DNA of 40,091 bases from an uncultured Mycolicibacterium sp. (GTDB lineage Bacteria > Actinomycetota > Actinomycetes > Mycobacteriales > Mycobacteriaceae). The stretch lies in assembly GCA_945957405.1 (NCBI GenBank), contig CAMFLL010000019.1, positions 1-40,091 on the forward strand. Direction: 5' to 3'. This document shows, one piece after another, positions 16,695 to 24,491 of the stretch. Positions within the stretch are counted from its first letter, which is position 1, and the number at the start of each line of letters is the position of its first letter. A program made the position numbers and the translations under genes. The notes under the pieces were generated by a model. It did no database searches. It had not been told where the DNA came from and saw only the letters and a list, made by a program, of their open reading frames with translations.

Positions 16695-17060
16695 TTAGAT
16701 TGGGGCGGGGTCACCTGGCTGGAGGACACGCACTCGGCTGATCGCCGGCTCGGCATCCCGGAGGAGTGCGGAACCATGCGACGACACTCGCAACGTGGTT
16801 CGGCGGCGGTCCTGCTGCGACACGGTGCGGAACACGGCGCCGATCTCGACCAGGCCGTCGACGATGCGTGTTGCCGAGGTGGATGGGATCACCAGTGCGT
16901 CGACGATGTCGGACATCGAGCACCCCGGATTCTGACGGATGTAGAGCAATGCCCGCCAGCGGTCCACGGTGAGGTCGGAAACGGCCAGCGCATCGTCGAT
17001 GCTCGCGGTGACGACGGCAGCCCGCCGCAGCAGCGCGAGCAATCCTGCGATGTCGTCCAT
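16695..17060 (-). CDS. MarR-family transcriptional regulator (short)
   Basis: The protein has 121 residues. The winged helix-turn-helix reads LTVDRWRALLYIRQNPGCSMSDIVDALVIPSTSATRIVDGLVE, followed by the wing QQDRRRTTLRVSSHG with the DRR motif of the family. The C-terminal dimerisation helix is shorter than usual (typical length 140-150). The start is 60 bp from that of the divergent binding-protein gene at 17121, the usual arrangement for a local regulator and its target. The ligand is unknown. Confidence 0.85.
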   Translation of the reverse strand: MDDIAGLLALLRRAAVVTASIDDALAVSDLTVDRWRALLYIRQNPGCSMSDIVDALVIPSTSATRIVDGLVEIGAVFRTVSQQDRRRTTLRVSSHGSALLRDAEPAISRVRVLQPGDPAPI

Positions 17061-17120
17061 GACCTGCCCTTTGAACTCGACTCCTGGCCGGGGGGCGAAG
17101 CGATCCCGGGCCTTGCCAGC

Positions 17121-18248
17121 ATGCCAGATGTCGGCGAGCGATACGACGCAGAATCAGCGCGACGTAAGGATTTCCGGGTGGCACTGGCGTTACCGCGCCA
17201 TGGTCCGGCCGGGATCTTCGGCCTGGAATGTCATGCCGCCGCCGAGTTGGCCGCTGCGGAGATCGACGCCGCGGGCGGGGTGGCCGGTCGCTCAGTCCAG
17301 TTTGTCCACGTCGACGCCAGCGGTGATCCCGGTGCGGTCGCCGCGGTGATCAGAGGACTCCTGGACGCGGGTTCGATCGACGCTGTCACCGGGTGGCACC
17401 TGTCGAACGCCCGGCAGGCGATTGCCAAGGTCGTGAAGGGCCGTATCCCGTACGTGTACGCGGCCGCCTACGAAGGAGGGGAACACAGCGACGGCGTCCT
17501 GTGCAGCGGTGAGGTGCCCGGGGATCAGATCATCGCGTCGTTGCACTGGCTGCGGACCGAGCTTCGGCTTCGACGGTGGTACATCATCGGAAATGACTAC
17601 GTCTGGCCCCGTGGGTCGGCGGCGGCGACCCGCCTCGGTCTGGAGGGTTCGGACATCTCGATCCTCGGTGAACGGTTCGTGCCCTTGGGCCTCGACCATC
17701 CCGACAGCTGGCAGCAGGTGCTGAACGAGATCGTGCGCACAGATCCCGACGGCGTGCTGACGCTGTTGGTGGGATCGGACGCGGTCCGGTTCAACCGCAT
17801 GTTCGCCCGGGCCGGCCTCGATGCCACCATCACCCGCTTCGGACCGTTCACCGATGAGACCGTGATGCTCGCCAGCGGTGCCGAGGCCACCGAGAATCTC
17901 TTCATCTCGGCGGGCTGGTTCTCCGGACTGAACTCGGCTTCCGCGATGGAGTTCAGAGCGGGCTTCGCGCGGGCCTTCGATCTGATCAACGGCACCGGAC
18001 CGATCGACGCGTCAGCCTCACCACCGCCTGGCACCATGGCGGAGACCACCTATTCAGGACTGCATCTGCTGGCCGGCATCGCCACCGACTCGGTGCCCAC
18101 CGTCGAGGATGCCCGGCGCGCATTCGACGACTGGGGGTGGGATTCCCCGCACGGGCCCGTCGACCTGCAATTGGGCGCGGCGCGTCATCCGGTGCACCTG
18201 GCCGTTGCGCGCGGCGTCGAACTCGACGTCATCGCCCGCGTCCGCTGA
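17121..18248 (+). CDS. Type I periplasmic-binding-fold protein without signal peptide (AmiC/urea-ABC type)
   Basis: The 375-residue Leu/Ile/Val-type binding fold starts VALALPRHGPAGIFGLECHAAAELA and continues AEIDAAGGVAGR. Later segments VPLGLDHPDSWQQVLNEI, FGPFTDETVML and METTYSGLHLLA-like parts match amide/urea-binding relatives (AmiC, FmdD, UrtA). No signal peptide or lipobox is seen, and the first 19 residues are charged, so the protein should stay in the cytosol. It may then act as a sensor, as AmiC does in Pseudomonas, with the divergent MarR protein as a possible partner. The start at 17121 has a weak ribosome-binding site; GTG 17178, with AAGGA upstream, is an alternative. Confidence 0.72.
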   Translation: MPDVGERYDAESARRKDFRVALALPRHGPAGIFGLECHAAAELAAAEIDAAGGVAGRSVQFVHVDASGDPGAVAAVIRGLLDAGSIDAVTGWHLSNARQAIAKVVKGRIPYVYAAAYEGGEHSDGVLCSGEVPGDQIIASLHWLRTELRLRRWYIIGNDYVWPRGSAAATRLGLEGSDISILGERFVPLGLDHPDSWQQVLNEIVRTDPDGVLTLLVGSDAVRFNRMFARAGLDATITRFGPFTDETVMLASGAEATENLFISAGWFSGLNSASAMEFRAGFARAFDLINGTGPIDASASPPPGTMAETTYSGLHLLAGIATDSVPTVEDARRAFDDWGWDSPHGPVDLQLGAARHPVHLAVARGVELDVIARVR

Positions 18249-18257
18249 GGTCTGGTT

Positions 18258-18278
18258 CGCCCGCTGTCGGAGTGGGCG
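18258..18278 (+). terminator. Short hairpin after the binding-protein gene
   Basis: CGCCCGCT (18258-18265) pairs with AGTGGGCG (18271-18278) with one G-T pair around a 5-nt loop, in the 44-bp gap before the RecQ gene. It has no clear T-tract and may be an attenuating or weak terminator. Confidence 0.4.
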
Positions 18279-18292
18279 GGCATTGTTGGGGC

Positions 18293-20383
18293 ATGGCCGC
18301 CACCCGAGAAGACGCGCAGACAATCCTGGAACAGCTCGCCGGGCCGGGAGCGAAACTGCGTGATGACCAGTGGACCGCGATCGAGGCACTGGTGGTGCAA
18401 CGTAAGCAGGCCCTGGTGGTGCAACGCACCGGGTGGGGTAAGTCGGCCGTGTACTTCATCGCGGCCAAACTTCTGCGTGCCCAGGGACTCGGCCCGACAG
18501 TGATCGTCTCGCCGCTGCTGGCTTTGATGCGCAACCAGGTTGCCGCGGCCGATCGCGCCGGAGTGCATGCCGCGACCATCAACTCGAGCAATGTGACCGA
18601 ATGGTCCGAGATCCACCAGCGGGTCGCCGCGGGTGAACTCGATGTTCTGCTGGTCAGCCCCGAGCGGCTCAACAACCCAGACTTCCGAGACAACGTGCTG
18701 CCGGCGCTGGCTGCCGATGCCGGTCTGGTGGTGGTCGACGAGGCGCACTGCGTGTCCGACTGGGGCCATGACTTCCGGCCCGACTACCGGCGCATCCGGA
18801 CGCTGATATCCGAATTGGGTTCTGATATCCCGGTTCTGGCGACCACGGCCACCGCCAATGACCGGGTGGTCGCCGACGTTGCCGCCCAACTGGGGGTCGG
18901 CGGGCGTGACACGCTCGTGCTACGCGGCGGACTCGATCGTGAGTCACTGCGGCTGTCCGTCGTGGCCTGCGATACCGCGGCGGCGCGGATGGCCTGGGTG
19001 GCAACGCAACTGGCTTCGCTGCCGGGGTCCGGGATCATTTACACCCTGACCGTGGCGCAGGCCCGTGACGTCGCCGAGGTGCTGCGGGAGAGGGGTTATC
19101 CCGTCGCCGCCTACACCGGCGCAACCGAAGCCGCCGAACGTGAACAACTGGAATCCGATCTGCTGGACAACCGGGTCAAGGCGCTGGTCGCGACCTCGGC
19201 GCTGGGGATGGGGTTCGACAAACCGGATCTGGGATTCGTCGTCCACCTGGGCGCTCCGTCCTCGCCCATCGCGTACTACCAGCAGGTCGGGCGCGCCGGG
19301 CGGTCCACCGACAGCGCCGAGGTCGTCCTGCTGCCGGGCCGTGAGGACGTCGACGTGTGGCGATACTTCGCCTCGGTGGCATTTCCCGCTGAACCAATGG
19401 TGCGCAACGTCATCCGCGCACTCGAACCCGATCGAGCCCAGTCGACGCCTGCGCTCGAGCCGCTGGTCGACCTGAACCGGACACGACTGGAGATGGTGCT
19501 CAAGGTGCTCGACGTCGACGGCGCGGTACGTCGCGTAAAGGGTGGCTGGATCAGCACCGGCGAACCTTGGGTCTACGACCAGGAGCGCTACCAGCGACTG
19601 GACGCGGCGCGCCGCCGCGAGCAACAGGCCATGCTCGATTACCAGAGCACCGACGAATGTCGGATGGTGTTCCTGCGTCGCCAGCTGGACGATCCCGATC
19701 TGCTCGACGGTCAGCGGTGCGGGCGGTGCGACAACTGCGCGGGCCCGCGCTACAGCGCCGCCGTGCAGGACGCCGATATCGCGAAAACACGGGAACGACT
19801 GCTCAAGCCGGGCGTCGAGGTCGGGCAACGACGTCAGTGGCCCACGGGTCTGGCAACCCTCGGACTCGACCTCAGCGGTCGCATCGCCGACGGGCCGGCC
19901 CCCGGCCGCGCGATCGGGCGCCTCACCGATCTGGGCTGGGGCGCCCGGCTACGCGGCGTGCTGGACGCACCCGATGCACCGGTTCCCGACGACATCGTCC
20001 AGGCGGCTGTCGCAGTGCTGGCCGCGTGGGACTGGGACGTCCGGCCCACCGCGATCATGGGGCTGGATTCGGTGTCCCACCCGCTCTTGATCTCGTCACT
20101 GGTGGACCGGTTGGCCGCTCTGGGGCGGTTACGCGATCTGGGGATCCTGGCCTACACGCCGACTCATCGATCCGTGACCGCCGCGAACTCCGCCTACCGG
20201 GTGGCCGCTCTGGCGGGTGCCTGGGAACCGCCAGAGGCCGACGCCATCGGGGCGGCCGGTGGTCCGGTGCTGTTGGTGGACGATCTGGCCGACACGGGAT
20301 GGACGTTGACCATGGCATCGCGGACGCTGCACCAGGCGGGCGCGCCGCAGGTGCTGCCGTTCGTGATCGCCAACGTCAGCTGA
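18293..20383 (+). CDS. RecQ-family ATP-dependent DNA helicase with C-terminal phosphoribosyltransferase-like motif
   Basis: The protein has 696 residues. The helicase core shows LRDDQWTAIEAL (RecQ motif 0), Walker A QRTGWGKS (44-51), DEAH at 149-152 in VVVDEAHCVSDWGHDFRPDY, and QQVGRAGRS (motif VI). The zinc-binding segment has the four cysteines expected of RecQ, ending CGRCDNC. After this, the last 150 residues are not HRDC. They end in VLLVDDLADTGWTL (about 659-672), the PRPP-loop signature of type I phosphoribosyltransferases. It unwinds DNA in repair; the extra domain has no known role here. The ATG at 18293 was chosen because the frame upstream belongs to the preceding gene's DNA. It converges with the IclR gene. 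Confidence 0.9.
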   Translation: MAATREDAQTILEQLAGPGAKLRDDQWTAIEALVVQRKQALVVQRTGWGKSAVYFIAAKLLRAQGLGPTVIVSPLLALMRNQVAAADRAGVHAATINSSNVTEWSEIHQRVAAGELDVLLVSPERLNNPDFRDNVLPALAADAGLVVVDEAHCVSDWGHDFRPDYRRIRTLISELGSDIPVLATTATANDRVVADVAAQLGVGGRDTLVLRGGLDRESLRLSVVACDTAAARMAWVATQLASLPGSGIIYTLTVAQARDVAEVLRERGYPVAAYTGATEAAEREQLESDLLDNRVKALVATSALGMGFDKPDLGFVVHLGAPSSPIAYYQQVGRAGRSTDSAEVVLLPGREDVDVWRYFASVAFPAEPMVRNVIRALEPDRAQSTPALEPLVDLNRTRLEMVLKVLDVDGAVRRVKGGWISTGEPWVYDQERYQRLDAARRREQQAMLDYQSTDECRMVFLRRQLDDPDLLDGQRCGRCDNCAGPRYSAAVQDADIAKTRERLLKPGVEVGQRRQWPTGLATLGLDLSGRIADGPAPGRAIGRLTDLGWGARLRGVLDAPDAPVPDDIVQAAVAVLAAWDWDVRPTAIMGLDSVSHPLLISSLVDRLAALGRLRDLGILAYTPTHRSVTAANSAYRVAALAGAWEPPEADAIGAAGGPVLLVDDLADTGWTLTMASRTLHQAGAPQVLPFVIANVS

Positions 20384-20392
20384 TCGCAGGCG

Positions 20393-21310
20393 TCAGAACG
20401 CGGGTTTGTGGCCGCCGAGTTGTGCGGTGAGGGTGTCGGCCGTCGCCATCAGACCCCGGGCGTGTTTGCTGATCTCGGCATCGGACAGCGCGCGGCCGAT
20501 CTGCAGCGACGCCACCATCACCTGGCGTTGGTGATGGTCGTACACCGGTGCCGAGATGACACTGATGTCGTGCTTCTGCCGCGCGGACCGCGATGATCCG
20601 GTGGCCTCACCACGTAGGTACACCCGCTCGCCGACATCGGAGATCATCTCGCCGAGCAGGGCGCGCAGTTCCTGGGGCAGCGTGCTGGACATCCCGGCCA
20701 TCAACGCGTAGAGCCGCCGCCCGCTGGGGGTCAGCCGTTCGACGAGATGCCCGCTGGCCCGGCAGTCTGCGATGACCCGCTGGAGGCGGTCGGAATCGGT
20801 GCGCAGCGGAATGGTCGGCTCCTTCGCCAGCCAGTCGCGAAGCGCCGGGTCATCCCAGAGGACGAACATCAGGCCGACGGGCGGCGCGAACGGGTAACTC
20901 TGGCCCACGAGTACGCCGACGTCGGCACCCAGCGGGCCGACCACCTCGAGCAGGGTGATGCGATCATCGACCACCGCGGACAGTGCCGCGGTGGTACCGA
21001 AAGCTACCGAGAGAAGTCGTAGTTGTTCGCGCGCAGCAGGATTGACCCGCATGGATTCCTGGGCGGTGTGCCCGAGCGTGATGAGCCGCGGCCCGAGGCG
21101 GTAGGTCTTGTCCTGGCCGTCGCGCACCAGGTAGCCGGCGTCGCTAAGCGCGGTGACGATCCCGAGGCACGTCGGCTTGGTCAACTTCACCCGTCGCGCG
21201 AGTTCGGACAGCCCGAAGCTCTCGTGCGGGTACCGCGCCAGGAAGTCCAGCACCGCGACGACGCGCTCGGTCGGCGGTGACACCCGCTTCGCCACTGCTC
21301 GGTCGGCCAC
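20393..21310 (-). CDS. IclR-family transcriptional regulator
   Basis: The protein has about 305 residues. The N-terminal winged helix-turn-helix is TERVVAVLDFLARYP with LSELARRVKLTKPTCLGIVTALSDAGYLVRDG. The C-terminal effector domain (residues 90-250) begins after LGPRLITLGHTAQ. The start is one of two GTG codons (21310 or 21316) after GGAGG at 21321-21325; the longer 389-residue frame crosses the KstR box and is rejected. Divergent from the DUF1214 gene, it is the obvious local regulator of that operon. The KstR box at 21347 may also control its own expression, giving two layers of control. The ligand is unknown. Confidence 0.85.
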   Translation of the reverse strand: MADRAVAKRVSPPTERVVAVLDFLARYPHESFGLSELARRVKLTKPTCLGIVTALSDAGYLVRDGQDKTYRLGPRLITLGHTAQESMRVNPAAREQLRLLSVAFGTTAALSAVVDDRITLLEVVGPLGADVGVLVGQSYPFAPPVGLMFVLWDDPALRDWLAKEPTIPLRTDSDRLQRVIADCRASGHLVERLTPSGRRLYALMAGMSSTLPQELRALLGEMISDVGERVYLRGEATGSSRSARQKHDISVISAPVYDHHQRQVMVASLQIGRALSDAEISKHARGLMATADTLTAQLGGHKPAF

Positions 21311-21346
21311 CGGCACCTCACCTCCCGCCGCGACGTTGACTCGATT

Positions 21347-21360
21347 TAGAACACGTTCTA
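21347..21360. promoter_or_regulatory. KstR operator between the IclR gene and the DUF1214 operon
   Basis: TAGAACACGTTCTA has perfect 6-bp arms and fits TnnAACnnGTTnnA. It lies 36 bp upstream of the IclR start and 71 bp upstream of the DUF1214 start, bringing the rightward three-gene operon into the cholesterol regulon. Confidence 0.93.
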
Positions 21361-21431
21361 GTGTCAGGTCAGAAACTCTACCAGCACGGTCCAATATTGA
21401 ACCAACGAGCGATGAGGAGCGGGCGCACCGA

Positions 21432-22559
21432 ATGTATACGCAGCCATTGGCCGACGCGATCGCCGAAGCCGAGAACCTCGTGGCGACAGCGCCGTTCATC
21501 GAATCCGAGGCCGATCTCCTCGAGGGCCTGCAATACCTGGCGGGCTGTGTCGCCGCATGCACCCATCTGGCCTTCGATTACGACCGCGACCACCCGTTCA
21601 TGCAGTCCGGTACCGGCCCCTTCACCAAGATGGGTCTCGACAACCCGGACACCCTCTACTTCGGCACTCGGGTGAGGCCGGGCCACGAGTACGTCGTCAC
21701 CGGCAGGCGTGGCACCACCACCGACCTGTCCTTCCAGATGCTCGGCGGCGAATACACTGACGACAACGTGCCGGTGAGCCAGGCGGCCTTCGATGACCGT
21801 GAACTGGACATCGCCGACGACGGCAGTTTCGAGTGGCGGGTGACACCGAACAGCCCGTCACAGTTGCTTGTTCGCGAGGTGTACAACGACTGGTCGGCGC
21901 AGCGCGGCCACGTCAGCGTGGCGCGTACCGACACCGCGGGCACCGCGCCGCCGCCACTGACCAGGGAGCTGATCGAGAAGCGCTATGCGGTGGCCGGTAA
22001 GCAACTGGTGCAGCGCGTCAAGACCTGGTTGCAGTTCCCACAGTGGTTCTACAACACGCTGCCCGTCAACACCATGGTGGCCCCGCGCCTGACGCCGGGC
22101 GGGCTGGCAACGCAGTATTCGTCGGTCGGTCATTTCGATCTCGCACCCGATCAGGCGATGATCATCACGCTGCCCGTGCCTGATGCGCCGTACCTCGGCT
22201 TCCAGCTCGGCAGCCTGTGGTACATCTCGCTGGACTACATCAATCACCAGACCTCGCTGAACGGCACTCAGGCACAAGCTGATCCGGACGGTAAGATCCG
22301 GATGGTCATCTCCGATGCCAACCCCGGTGTCACCAACTGGTGTGAAACGCTGGGACATCGCAAGGGTTACCTGCAGTTCCGATGGCAGCGGCTGTCGCGC
22401 GCTCTCACCGAGGCCGACGGTCCCGCGGTCGAGGTCGTCGACATCGACAAGGTCGCCGAGGCGTTGCCGTACCACGAGACCAACAAGATCTCCCAGGATG
22501 ACTGGCGGGCGCGAATCGCGCTGCGCCAGAAACAGATCGCTGACAGGATGGTGGGTTAG
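21432..22559 (+). CDS. DUF1214-type protein of the cholesterol cluster (Rv3531c-like)
   Basis: The protein has 375 residues and corresponds in position and character to M. tuberculosis Rv3531c. The C-terminal half carries the DUF1214 pattern, with WFYNTLPVNTMVAP, LPVPDAPYLGFQLGSLWY and DANPGVTNWCETLGHRKGYL. The N-terminal half contains a beta-rich region with GPFTKMGLDNPDTLYFGTRV. No signal peptide is visible and no catalytic residues can be assigned. It is the first gene of a KstR-linked operon with an SDR and a sulfotransferase-like gene; the stop TAG directly abuts the next GTG. GAGGAG lies 12 nt before the ATG. The function is unknown, probably in steroid metabolism. Confidence 0.85.
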   Translation: MYTQPLADAIAEAENLVATAPFIESEADLLEGLQYLAGCVAACTHLAFDYDRDHPFMQSGTGPFTKMGLDNPDTLYFGTRVRPGHEYVVTGRRGTTTDLSFQMLGGEYTDDNVPVSQAAFDDRELDIADDGSFEWRVTPNSPSQLLVREVYNDWSAQRGHVSVARTDTAGTAPPPLTRELIEKRYAVAGKQLVQRVKTWLQFPQWFYNTLPVNTMVAPRLTPGGLATQYSSVGHFDLAPDQAMIITLPVPDAPYLGFQLGSLWYISLDYINHQTSLNGTQAQADPDGKIRMVISDANPGVTNWCETLGHRKGYLQFRWQRLSRALTEADGPAVEVVDIDKVAEALPYHETNKISQDDWRARIALRQKQIADRMVG

Positions 22560-23342
22560 GTGACCGGTCTACTCGAGAACAAGATCGTCGTCATCAGCGG
22601 CGTGGGCCCTGCGCTGGGCACGACGTTGGCACGTCGCTGCGCCGAGAACGGCGCCGATCTGGTGTTGGCGGCCCGCACGGTGGACCGGCTCGAGGACGTC
22701 GCCAAGCAGATCACCGATCTCGGCCGACGGGCGGTCTCCGTCGGCACCGACATCACCGACGAGGCCCAGGTGAGCAACCTGGTGGACGAGACACTCAAGG
22801 CGTACGGCAAGGTCGACGTCTTGATCAACAATGCGTTCCGGGTACCGTCCATGAAACCGTTCGCCCAGACCACGTTCGATCACATGCGCGACGCGATCGA
22901 TCTGACCGTATTCGGTGCGCTACGGCTGATCCAAGGTTTCACCCCGGCTCTGGCGGAGTCAAACGGCTCGGTGGTCAACGTGAACTCGATGGTGGTCCGG
23001 CACTCGCAGGCCAAGTACGGCGCTTACAAGATCGCGAAATCTGCTCTGCTCGCGATGTCGCAGACACTGGCCACCGAACTGGGCGAACAAGGGATCCGGG
23101 TGAATTCTGTTCTGCCGGGCTACATCTGGGGCGGGACCCTGGAGAGCTATTTTGCCCACCAGGCCGGCAAGTACGGCACCACCGTCGACGAGATCTACAA
23201 GGCCACCGCCGCGTCATCCGATCTGAAGCGCCTGCCGACCGAGGACGAGGTGGCCTCAGCCATCCTGTTCATGGCCAGCGATCTGTCCAGCGGGATCACC
23301 GGTCAGGCGCTGGACGTCAACTGCGGAGAGTACAAGGCCTGA
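22560..23342 (+). CDS. Short-chain dehydrogenase/reductase (Rv3530c-like)
   Basis: This is a 260-residue classical SDR. The coenzyme loop is variant (ISGVGPALGTTLARR instead of TGxxxGxG). NNAFRVPS, the catalytic Ser in NVNSMVV, and Tyr/Lys in YKIAK are present, so it should be an active NAD(P)-dependent oxidoreductase on a hydroxy or keto group. It starts with GTG immediately after the upstream TAG and ends TGATG, overlapping the sulfotransferase start by 1 nt. Position matches Rv3530c of the cholesterol cluster. A steroid or steroid-acyl-CoA alcohol is the likely substrate; this is inferred from context only. Confidence 0.9.
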   Translation: MTGLLENKIVVISGVGPALGTTLARRCAENGADLVLAARTVDRLEDVAKQITDLGRRAVSVGTDITDEAQVSNLVDETLKAYGKVDVLINNAFRVPSMKPFAQTTFDHMRDAIDLTVFGALRLIQGFTPALAESNGSVVNVNSMVVRHSQAKYGAYKIAKSALLAMSQTLATELGEQGIRVNSVLPGYIWGGTLESYFAHQAGKYGTTVDEIYKATAASSDLKRLPTEDEVASAILFMASDLSSGITGQALDVNCGEYKA

Positions 23343-24487
23343 TGGCCACCAGGACCAATGTCGGCACCGTCGATGACCTGCACGCATCAGCCATCAAAGC
23401 GTGCGGCCTCACCGATTTCGGTTCCGATGATGACGATTATCGCGAAGCGCTCGCGATCCTGCTGGAGTCTTATCAGCGCGACGCCGACCTCACTGAATTC
23501 GGCAGCAAGATGTGCCGGTTCTTCGTGCGCAACGCGCTGGTCGCACGCCTGGTTTCGGAGTCGGCCTGGCAGCAGCATCCCGAGCACGCGCAGGTACCGA
23601 TCGAGCGCCCGATCTTCGTCACCGGTCTGCCCCGGACGGCCACTACGGCGCTGCACCGGCTGTTGACCGCCGACCCTGGCCACCAGGGCCTCGAGTTGTG
23701 GCTGGCCGAGTTTCCGCAACCACGGCCGCCACGTGAGACCTGGTCGGAAAACCCGGTTTTCCAGCAGCTCGATGCGCAATTCGCCAAGGCCCACAACGAA
23801 GATCCGGATTACATGGGCCTGCACTACATGACGGCCGACGAGGTCGAAGAGTGCTGGCAGCTGCTCCGCCAGTCCCTGCATTCGGTGTCCTATGAGACGC
23901 TGGCGCACCTGCCGACCTACTCCCGATGGCTCTCCCGCCGGGGCTGGACCAAACCGTACCAACGGCACCGCAAGAACCTGCAATTGATCGGACTCAACGA
24001 CAGCGGCAAGCGCTGGGTGCTGAAGAATCCCAGCCATCTGTTCGCGCTCGAGGCACTAATGGCGACGTATCCGGATGCGCTGGTCATCCAGTGTCACCGC
24101 CCGGCCGAAACGCTGATGGCGTCCATGTGCTCCCTGGCGGCGCACACCACCACGGGCTGGTCGAACTCGTTCGTCGGGGCGCAGATCGGTGAGGACGCGC
24201 TGGAAACCTGGTCGCGCGGCCTCGAGCTGTTCAATGCCGAGCGCGCCAAGCACGACCCCGCGCAGTTCTGTGACGTGGACTACGCCGACTTCATCGATGA
24301 CCCACTGGGGTCCGTGGAGGGCATCTACGAGCACTTTGGATTGGAGCGCACCGATGCCGCCCGGCGAGCGCAGGCCGATATGCATGCCGAGAGCCGGCGC
24401 GGGCCGCGGGCGCCCAAGCACAGCTACGCGTTGGCGGACTACGGGCTGACCGCTGATCAGGTGCGTGAGCGGTTCCGCGGGCTCTGA
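23342..24487 (+). CDS. Sulfotransferase-fold protein (Rv3529c-like)
   Basis: The protein has 381 residues. The 5'-phosphosulfate loop is RPIFVTGLPRTATTALHRLL near residue 90, and the 3'-phosphate region is RWVLKNPSHLFALEALMATYPDALVIQCHRP. These are the two PAPS-binding elements of cytosolic sulfotransferases. In M. tuberculosis the equivalent gene Rv3529c lies in the cholesterol regulon with unproven function. In this operon a sulfonated steroid or lipid product is possible. The operon converges with the dioxygenase-like gene, 4 bp apart. Confidence 0.87.
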   Translation: MATRTNVGTVDDLHASAIKACGLTDFGSDDDDYREALAILLESYQRDADLTEFGSKMCRFFVRNALVARLVSESAWQQHPEHAQVPIERPIFVTGLPRTATTALHRLLTADPGHQGLELWLAEFPQPRPPRETWSENPVFQQLDAQFAKAHNEDPDYMGLHYMTADEVEECWQLLRQSLHSVSYETLAHLPTYSRWLSRRGWTKPYQRHRKNLQLIGLNDSGKRWVLKNPSHLFALEALMATYPDALVIQCHRPAETLMASMCSLAAHTTTGWSNSFVGAQIGEDALETWSRGLELFNAERAKHDPAQFCDVDYADFIDDPLGSVEGIYEHFGLERTDAARRAQADMHAESRRGPRAPKHSYALADYGLTADQVRERFRGL

Positions 24488-24491
24488 GACG

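Noticed and set aside
16545..17120. N-terminal extension of the binding-protein frame to 567 residues
   Set aside because: It is a shadow of the opposite MarR gene and shows no domain.
21311..21562. Extension of the IclR frame to 389 residues
   Set aside because: It crosses the KstR box and the DUF1214 start; both GTG codons at 21310 and 21316 have a good ribosome-binding site.
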